A stretch of 64,000 nucleotides of DNA from Congeria kusceri (taxonomy: Eukaryota > Mollusca > Bivalvia > Myida > Dreissenidae). The position numbers were made by a program, and so were the translations under genes. The stretch lies in assembly GCA_027627225.1 (NCBI GenBank), contig CM051026.1:507501-571500 (forward strand). The letters are read 5' to 3'. This document shows positions 58,691 to 64,000 of the stretch, piece by piece. The stretch's first letter is position 1; each line of letters starts with the position of its first letter. Under the pieces are notes generated by a model. That model made no database searches and had not been told where the DNA came from. It saw only the letters and a list, made by a program, of their open reading frames with translations.

Positions 58691-59697
58691 CACTCGGCTA
58701 ACGCCTAGAAATCTATCACCAAGAACTAAAATTTGAAAGGTATTAAAGTATGGTTTCTTCAAATTTTTGTTCTATAATATTGGGTTTTTAATTATATTAA
58801 AATTGTCTTTAAACTCATAATTATTTTCAAAAACAGATTCGTACGAAAGGAGGAAGGTTAAATAGTTTAGATATATTTTCAGATAGGCGCTTTTTTAGAC
58901 TCATAGATCTCGGTTACATTCTAAGAAACACTATTTCTGTGGTTATAGGATTTATTAAAGGATTCTCGATTATTGGGTGATGGCCACATTATAACTTTTC
59001 AAATGTGGGAAATTAGCCTGGTGGAGGTCTGTGATCTCAGAGTGTTTTCTAGTGGTTCATGTTGCTACAAGCGTGACATTTGTGCCGTATGTTTACTGTT
59101 GTTGTTTTTATTGCGAACATATTCACACACTGAAACAGAAGCAACAATTATTTTACTGCATGCATATTACACGGCCTGTAATCACTGGTGCCACCTCTTT
59201 TAAAAGATGCATTGAAAAAAGAGCCAGTTATATGAGTTGGCGCTAATGACGGGAAGTAAGAGAAAAAAGTAATCACTGTTAGAAGGCGAGTTGGTTTTAT
59301 GTTATTTGATTCGGAAATGATTATACCTTCCAACAATGCAGAGAAACATGAAGTCATAACGCATTTCGAAACGTGATGACTTTTATAAGCTGTGACATGA
59401 TGGAAGTTGAACCAGATAACTGATGGGTGTGCGTTTGTTAAGACCTGATGTATACACTACGATATCATTTATGGCTTATAGCCATTTCTTTTGAAATCGA
59501 TTATTTGTCGCGTTATCAATAACATTGGTTTGTTGTCGATCAATCATATCGTTTTGCATTCTCACATAAGAGGTGGAGCCAAAGCTATGGAGGTGGCGCT
59601 CAGAACAGTGGAAAATTTATGGCAACAACTCGTTGAAGTATATTGTATTTAGTCAATATATTATGCCATTTTATGTCTTCTTTATATATTGCAATAT
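58691..59697. other. Stretch without recognised gene
   Basis: Short overlapping open frames at 58973-59357 have no recognisable domain. Confidence 0.4.
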
Positions 59698-59701
59698 TTA
59701 A

Positions 59702-60185
59702 AGCGACTTGTTCACATATTTTTCTTATTTTTTTTTTTAAATTTCATTAAAGTCTTAAGTGCAAAAACTACAGCATCTGAAATAATCTAAAACAAATACT
59801 ATATATATAAATGAAAACGGTAAATTTTAAAATTTGCCTGCGCCGGGACTCGAACTTGGGACCTTTGAGATCAATAATCTTATGCGCTAACCACTCGGCA
59901 GTTGGTTGTAATCTTATGCGCTAACCACCCGCCAGTTGCTTTTATTTTTTTAACGCTGTGTAAAAGATACATGTGTTTTCCGAAATACCGATGAAAAGCG
60001 TTACAAACGCTTTATAATATTACCCATTTTGATTGATGATTATCCACAAACCAAACAATATTTCCAATATATTTCTTAGTCATGAGTGTTATTCCGCGTG
60101 TTTGGTTAGAGTGTATAATTTCATTTCGGAATCTATGACAAAATTTTTGAAAAATGTCAGTTTGCTAATTTTTGAACAGGTCCCT
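59702..60185. mobile_element. TTAA-flanked inverted-repeat element carrying a tRNA-like sequence, copy 2
   Basis: The left end AGCGACTTGTTCACATAT follows TTAA (59698-59701). The right end TTTGAACAGGTCCCT precedes TTAA (60186-60189). It is 484 bases with no insertion and has a tRNA-like segment on the minus strand (59836-59901). Same family as 20460-22720. Confidence 0.75.
59836..59901 (-). repeat. tRNA-like segment inside the TTAA-flanked element
   Basis: On the minus strand, A-box-like TGCCGAGTGGTTAGCG and B-box AGTTCGAGTCCCG are spaced as in a tRNA. The acceptor ends do not pair. The A-box region is repeated once more just beyond (59909-59942). Confidence 0.7.
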
Positions 60186-60300
60186 TTAAAGGAAAGAAGA
60201 AGAAGGGATTACCGGACTAGTGTTGATGATCATGAAAAAGATTGCATTTCGAGCATTGGCTCCACCTCCGGTTCTGAGCCAGCCATTTATATTTTATCGT

Positions 60301-61732
60301 TTTAAGCTCGACTTTTCGTCGGCGTCCGGGCTAGGTTAAAGTTTTTAGCTCGACTATTCAACAAATAGTTTGAGCTATACAACTCACCCGTTCATCGGCG
60401 TCGGCGCAATGCTCTGGTTAAGGTTTGCGTGCAACAAGTCCATATCTGTGTAACTACTACAGATATTCAATTGAAATTCATACAGGCCTTCAGGGTCCTT
60501 ATATAAGGTCACTGGCCAAGACCCATAACTGTGACCAGCATTTAGCAGAATTATGCCTTTATTTGTACTTAGAAAAGTCATGGTTAATGTTTGCTTTCAG
60601 AGAAAATTCAGGTTAAGGTTTGCATGCAACAAGTACATATCTCTATAACTTTGACAGATATTTAATTGAAACTTCACACATGTCGTTGGAGTCATTATTT
60701 GAGGTCACTGACCAAGGCCCATAACTCTGACCTCAAATTTAGCAAAATTATGCCCCTTTTTGTACTTAGAAAATTCAGGTTATGTTTGGCGCGCAACAAG
60801 TACATATCTCTGTAACTACTACAGATATTCATTTGAAACTTCACACATGTCTTCGGGGTCATTATGTAAGATCACTTACCAAGGCCCATAACTCTGACCA
60901 GCAATTTAGCAGAATTATGCCCCTTTCTGTACTTAGCTAAAATGTGTGTGCAACAACTTCATATCTATTTATCTACTGCAGATATTAAGTTAAAACTTCG
61001 CACATGTCTTCAATGTCATAATATAAGGTCACTGGCCAAGGCACATAACTGTGACAAGCATTATTTAAAAATTATGCCCCTGTTTGTAGTGATAAAGGCC
61101 CATAACTCTGACAAAGCGGTTGAATAGTCGAGCGCTGTCCCGAGACAGCTCTTGTTCGGTAAGCTAGATTCTCAGGAAGGGCTTGAGGGATTTCACTCAA
61201 ACTTAAAACATGTATTACCCATGTTAAAATGAACCTAATGGCCAAATAACCCTAGTTTAAAATTTGTCATAAATTTTACTCTTAGAAATTTTACAATACT
61301 CTTAGAAATTTTACAACTAAGCTATTTGGATAGGTTAAGGTTATTCAGTAAGCTAGTTTCTCTGAATTGGCTTGAGGGATTTCATTCAAACTTATAACAG
61401 GATTTTCCCTATATTAAAATAAGCCGATATGACAATTTTGATAACTCTAGTTTGAAAAACATTGTCCAATTTATGCTCCTTTTTACTGTTAGAAAATGTA
61501 CATCTCACAGATTCGGTGGTGGCGTCAACTTTATATGGGGTGGGTGTGGTCACGGTCAAGGTCACTGTTTTGAAAAGTAGTGAGATTCTTTCCTTTCAGT
61601 AACTCAAGAACGAAATTAACTTTGTTTAATAAACCCCTACTATCCAAACAATTTGGTTTAGAAACAATGCCAGTAACTCTGAAAAGAAGTATAAGAAAAG
61701 TCGAGCTCGTTTTACTCCGACAGCTCTTTTTT
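60301..61732 (+). mobile_element. Tandem-core element (E9), split by E8
   Basis: The left piece 60301-60346 (AGCTCGACTTTTCGTCGGCG, GGTTAAAGTTTTT) and right piece from 61157 (GGTAAGCTAGATTCTCAGGA, GAGGGATTTCACTC) together match E10 at 14462 onward. It ends AAAAGTCGAGCTCG, ACTCCGACAGCTCTT. The open frame at 61580-61774 is not a gene. Confidence 0.7.
60347..61154 (+). mobile_element. Tandem-core element (E8), complete, nested in E9
   Basis: Starts AGCTCGACTATTCAACAAAT and ends GTTGAATAGTCGAGCGC, TGTCCCGAGACAGCTCTTG. The arms AGCTCGACTATTCA / TGAATAGTCGAGCG pair. CTGTC-CCGA-GACAG is the 3' hairpin and CTTG the last bases. Four to five units of ~170 bases are as in E7. Several spurious open frames lie inside. 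Confidence 0.8.
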
Positions 61733-61739
61733 TTTCAGC

Positions 61740-63540
61740 TTGTCTTTTTCGTATCTTGTATAAATATTTATTGAACAACGCATCGACATTGTAGTGAACA
61801 AATGATTAGAGATCTGTTGCCACGGCTGCATTTAGACTGTCGTTTATTCAAATAACTGTGGTATCAATATGCTTACTACAATTTCATTATACTTATTCGT
61901 CCGATGCATTTGCGGCCGAGCATTGCGTTCTGTTAATCAAAATTAATACATATGTAATATAATAAAAAGAAATAAAATAATAAATGATAATACATTTCTT
62001 AAATTATTGAGTTTGCAGATATAAAAGGTTTATCCTAAACAATAACCTAACGTACATTTGCTACCTAATTAACACGGGAGACAACTCGATATTACTTCCC
62101 GGGGAATTCCTGGAAGCAGTAGCTACCCGTAGGTAGACATTAGTTGAAGTACAATGTAGTTATACTGTTTACGCAGCGAAAAAACGTTATGAAAGTCTGA
62201 ATTCCCCAGAAAGGTCAAGAACTGGTTCATGTTAACCGAGAAAATGAAGCAAATGAATTAAAATTAATGTAATACTGGAAGAAATAATGTTCATCGTCAT
62301 TTACATTAGCAAATTATTTGGTAAACACTATTTACAATGTCTCGTGCACAAATGTTTTGAATCAGTGAAACGAAATTTCAGCGATGCAGAGAACCCATTT
62401 GACTTTGCAGTCACTAACCCATCCCTAAGAATCCCACATCAAATTGTTTTAAAATTTTCTACCATTTTTCCAAACATGGTTCAGTGTCAACAATGTACAA
62501 CATCAACAAATTTGTTTAGGTAGATTAAGGAAAATATGGAGTATTTCAAAATTAGAAAACCAATATTCAAATACACGTAATCACTGTTAATGCAACGTAT
62601 TCTACATTTTCATTAATCTGTTTAGTTTTTATTTGTTATCATATAAAAACTATAGTTTTTTCGAACAAGATGAAATAATCCTGGCAAGCAGAAATGTATA
62701 TACGGTCTCTGTTTACACGCACAGTGTCGAAAGCAAAGATGGTGATTTTCTAGACTGTAATGACATGTAACGTTTTTCAAGTTGTAAGGGGGCTGCTGCT
62801 TTTCAGAAGACGTGGAGAATCTTGCGCACGTTTCGTCTTAATTTAGTCACTATATGAGTAGCAACTAACGGAGCTGAATTCAGAATTCTTACATGAATAA
62901 AAAATAATAGAATTACCATTTATAATGATTTTTGTTTCGCTACACCATGTAAAACCGGACAATTCAATAAAGACTCGAGTGTTTCATTAACTGAGAGCTG
63001 TTACATAACTTCGAACGGAAATTTTAAGATATTTTATGTATTGAACCGATAAAAGTTGAACATCGACGTAACAGTGTTGTTGTTGCTGTTACCCTGATTT
63101 CTAGTGAAACTTTTAACTTAAGTTGTACTTATATGAACAATTCAGATCAAATGTGAAAAGTGAAAATGCAATGATCGAGTTGTGTTTACAAAGTGTACAT
63201 TAAGATTAAGAAATCCTTATTCAATATTTACTAGATTCAGAATTTAAGACGTCTTTATAATGTTTCACAGGTCACATTATACAAAAGGTCAGAATATAAA
63301 TCAAATAAAAGAATTTCACAGAACATCAGTAAATACTTAAGATGACTGAGAGATTATTTATGGGGATGGCGGTAAGAGGGTGTTTGATTTATATTTCCTA
63401 AATAATATACACTAATATACATGTTATACAATCTACATGTATTTGGGTATGAAGGTTGTATTTATACATAAAAGGGAAACAGCTAGAGATAGCAACACGT
63501 CACTCGGTAAGACATAAGACAATGATAAAAACAACAACAA
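61740..63540. other. Stretch without recognised gene
   Basis: About 1.8 kb of AT-rich sequence. The open frame at 62287-62523 (78 codons) has no recognisable domain. Confidence 0.4.
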
Positions 63541-63542
63541 CA

Positions 63543-63665
63543 AGCCAGTGCTCGAGATAAGCTTTTGTACTGGGGATAAATGTGCGCGTACTTCTGAAAA
63601 TTTGGGAGTAAATGTAAACTTCCTCCAGAATTTATGGGGGTAAATGTACAGTTTTTATTATGCCA
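63543..63665. repeat. Fragment of dispersed repeat (GTGCTCGAGATAAGCTTTTG)
   Basis: Three near-repeats of TGGGGGTAAATGTA-like sequence within 110 bases. Recognised as repeat-like by internal redundancy only. Confidence 0.35.
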
Positions 63666-63718
63666 CTAATGCACAATTACATTGGAGACGCTGACCCAAT
63701 ATTTTTAAGCGTTATTGC

Positions 63719-63855
63719 TCCTGACCGATAACACAAATGAACTCCGCCCATTTCCAAAATTATCATGTCCCTGACCGATAACACTTTTTAACTCCGCCCA
63801 CATTAAAGAATATCATGCCATTTTGTCGCGTGCGATGTTTGTTTAGTCCCGCCCA
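63719..63855. repeat. ~50-base tandem repeat, two and a half copies
   Basis: CCTGACCGATAACAC, AACTCCGCCCA and ATATCATG-like blocks recur about 50 apart, ending in a variant GTCCCGCCCAC. A GC-box-like CCGCCC lies in each unit. Confidence 0.65.
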
Positions 63856-64000
63856 CACTGAGAACTACTTTTTTTGTAGGCGTGGAATGTCGCTTATGTC
63901 GTTAAAATGTAAACAAACTATGCGATTCATATTTTATTCAGAAAAATAATATACAAGTAGTATTTATTTGCAAAAAAAACCCATAGCATTTATAAAAAAT

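Noticed and set aside
62287..62523. 78-codon open frame
   Set aside because: No domain, no neighbouring exon and ordinary AT-rich composition.

Overview
This 64 kb window looks like nuclear DNA of a bivalve mollusc, possibly a dreissenid mussel. The basis is AT-rich sequence with long introns, one intron-containing TRIM-like gene of a kind strongly expanded in bivalves, and a dense set of bivalve-type repeats: a hairpin-rich MITE with a TGTGCAGTCTGCACAGG core, 'pearl'-like elements with 150-170 bp tandem cores, and tRNA-derived SINEs. The assignment comes from recognition by eye, not from a database search. There is no sign of operons, bacterial genes or viral genes.

Only one gene is well supported: a three-exon, plus-strand gene at 12812-18466. 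It encodes a protein of about 565 residues with two B-box-type zinc modules, a coiled coil and a C-terminal NHL-like beta-propeller, and no RING finger. All splice phases fit. Intron 1 is mostly mobile-element sequence. Two splice-site-bounded segments upstream (9852-9935 and 11367-11526) could be untranslated exons or part of another transcript.

The rest is mainly repeats. From 1 to 9 kb there are degenerate local duplications and several tandem-core elements. From 10 to 16 kb there are more such elements, a SINE, a foldback hairpin and a MITE. From 19 to 23 kb there are nested elements inside a TTAA-flanked element carrying a tRNA-like sequence. From 24.8 to 26.1 kb and 32.3 to 33.9 kb lie two copies of a composite repeat carrying a minisatellite that resembles a SINE core. 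From 29.3 to 31.7 kb there is a hAT-like element and a decayed mariner transposase. From 37.2 to 42.9 kb there are a GAY-rich tract, a 39-bp minisatellite, a decayed Tc1-like transposase and a 1.6 kb CpG-rich 22-bp array. From 48.4 to 54.3 kb there are a second Tc1-like relic, the second hAT-like copy and an element with long terminal inverted repeats enclosing microsatellites. From 55 to 62 kb there are more tandem-core elements, one nested cleanly inside another.

The most interesting common thread is architectural. More than a dozen elements or fragments start with a short inverted-repeat arm, carry about 150-170 bp tandem units, and end in a small hairpin followed by CTAG, CTTG or CTGG and a T. 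Those are Helitron/Helentron-like features, and every one I could orient lies on the plus strand.
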